Shown piece by piece: positions 31,672-32,201 of a stretch of DNA of 32,201 nt. This DNA is from a bacterium (GTDB taxonomy: Bacteria; UBP14; UBA6098; 4484-93): contig JAGGUN010000008.1 of assembly GCA_021158465.1 (NCBI GenBank), forward strand, positions 1-32,201, given 5' to 3'. The notes below the pieces were generated by a model. The model searched no databases, was not told the origin of the DNA, and saw only the letters and a list, made by a program, of their open reading frames with translations. Numbering within the stretch: the first letter of the stretch is position 1; each line of letters opens with the position of its first letter. The position numbers and the translations under genes were made by a program.

Positions 31672-32201
31672 CGGGAGGTTTCTTGTAAAATCTTTTCCAA
31701 ATCAATTATTAAATTCTTAGTTTTTATTTTACATATAGATAAGTCTTTGCCATTAAAAATATTAAACCTGTATTCTCTCAAAATTTCTTCATATTTATTG
31801 CCTATCTCTTTCTGGATTTCTGTGGAAACAACAGGAATAGGTAAAGACAAAAGATCTTTTTTGTTTATACTCACAGTTCCAACTCCGTGTTTCAAAATAT
31901 TTATGGAATCTTTACCAAATCTTGATTTGAGATAGATAACAAGGAAATAAGGATTGATTTTTTTCACCCTAAAAATATGAATGTAATCGGTTGCTACTCC
32001 TTCATTTTCTTCAGCATCAACGATAGCAACTCTACCAGCACAACCGACACCGACTCTCACAAACAAAATATCCCCAACCTTTGCATAAGCATTTGGAAAA
32101 TTCATCTTGCTTGAAGGATCGATAAACCTTTCATCTCTTTTATAGTTAATACCAATTTCAGTGATATTTGTAGCATGAAGGAATCTTAAACCCTTATCAG
32201 C
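31668..32201 (-). CDS. HsdS-like target-recognition domain, C-terminal part (5' end beyond the window)
   Basis: The frame is open from the right edge, so the gene starts outside; 177 residues are visible. They begin ADKGLRFLHATNITEIGI, the standard entry of a type I restriction target-recognition domain. AYAKVGDILFVRVG, GCAGRVAIVD, TDYIHIFRV, INPYFLVIYLKSRFG, GVGTVSINKKDLLSLPIPV and a C-terminal helix QKEIGNKYEEI follow, all typical of HsdS half-subunits. The C-terminus then ends within 50 residues rather than starting a second recognition domain, so this is probably the specificity end of a methylase-specificity fusion (type IIG-like) rather than a full HsdS. AT-rich. Overlaps the nuclease-like gene by four bases. 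Confidence 0.8.
   Translation of the reverse strand, partial: ADKGLRFLHATNITEIGINYKRDERFIDPSSKMNFPNAYAKVGDILFVRVGVGCAGRVAIVDAEENEGVATDYIHIFRVKKINPYFLVIYLKSRFGKDSINILKHGVGTVSINKKDLLSLPIPVVSTEIQKEIGNKYEEILREYRFNIFNGKDLSICKIKTKNLIIDLEKILQETSR

Overview
The window looks like the chromosome of a diderm (outer-membrane) bacterium, probably from the FCB superphylum or a neighbouring candidate phylum such as WOR-3/Stahlbacteria-like or Cloacimonetes-like lineages. The case rests on a bamA-skp-lpxD-lpxC/fabZ-lpxA block with an LpxC-FabZ fusion, DUF2723 and DUF3857 proteins, many TPR, PQQ and NHL proteins, and heavy AGA/AGG/ATA codon use. The phylum is inferred, not proven. I saw no rRNA, tRNA, CRISPR array or intact insertion sequence, and no stretch over 300 bases lacks a gene.

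Layout. (1) 1-246: C-terminal tail of a TaqI/Eco57I-type DNA methyltransferase-restriction protein, meeting the next gene stop-to-stop. (2) 243-3550, minus strand: holA (DNA polymerase III delta), an MsbA-like ABC exporter and a small outer-membrane barrel protein. (3) 3651-4805, plus: a dGTPase-like HD hydrolase. (4) 4797-14129, minus: a tightly packed seven-gene operon read from a promoter near 14.16-14.18 kb: TPR protein, DUF3857/pseudo-transglutaminase, EnvC-like LytM protein, HolB (delta prime), sigma-54 activator, DUF2723 membrane protein, PQQ-propeller lipoprotein. (5) 14261-15298, plus: lipoprotein. (6) 15372-24452, plus: an envelope operon of ribosomal protein L21, BamA, Skp/OmpH, LpxD, LpxC-FabZ, LpxA, a second pseudo-transglutaminase and an isocitrate/isopropylmalate dehydrogenase family enzyme. 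(7) 24456-27874, minus: Slt-like lytic transglycosylase lipoprotein and an NHL protein. (8) 28009-28620, plus: AT-rich orphan gene, probably acquired, followed by a lipoprotein at 28690-29475. (9) 29492-32201, minus: HsdS-like target-recognition protein (cut by the window edge), a nuclease-like protein, a zinc-ribbon miniprotein, a possible 52-residue ORF, a trypsin-like protease with two zinc ribbons, and a YbjN-like protein.

How the genes work together. Regions 2, 4, 6 and 7 mostly serve cell-envelope building: lipid A synthesis (LpxD, LpxC, LpxA, with FabZ supplying the acyl pathway), lipid export (MsbA-like), outer-membrane protein folding (Skp, BamA, perhaps the PQQ lipoprotein as a BamB-like partner) and peptidoglycan remodelling (EnvC-like, Slt-like). 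Two replication clamp-loader subunits (HolA, HolB) and a dNTP hydrolase lie among them. Accessory, AT-rich DNA is confined to about 27.95-28.62 kb and 30.8-32.2 kb. The most unusual region is the right end, where a restriction-modification operon runs directly into a cytosolic protease-zinc ribbon gene paired with a YbjN/chaperone-like gene. This is a candidate defence or quality-control cassette that I cannot name.
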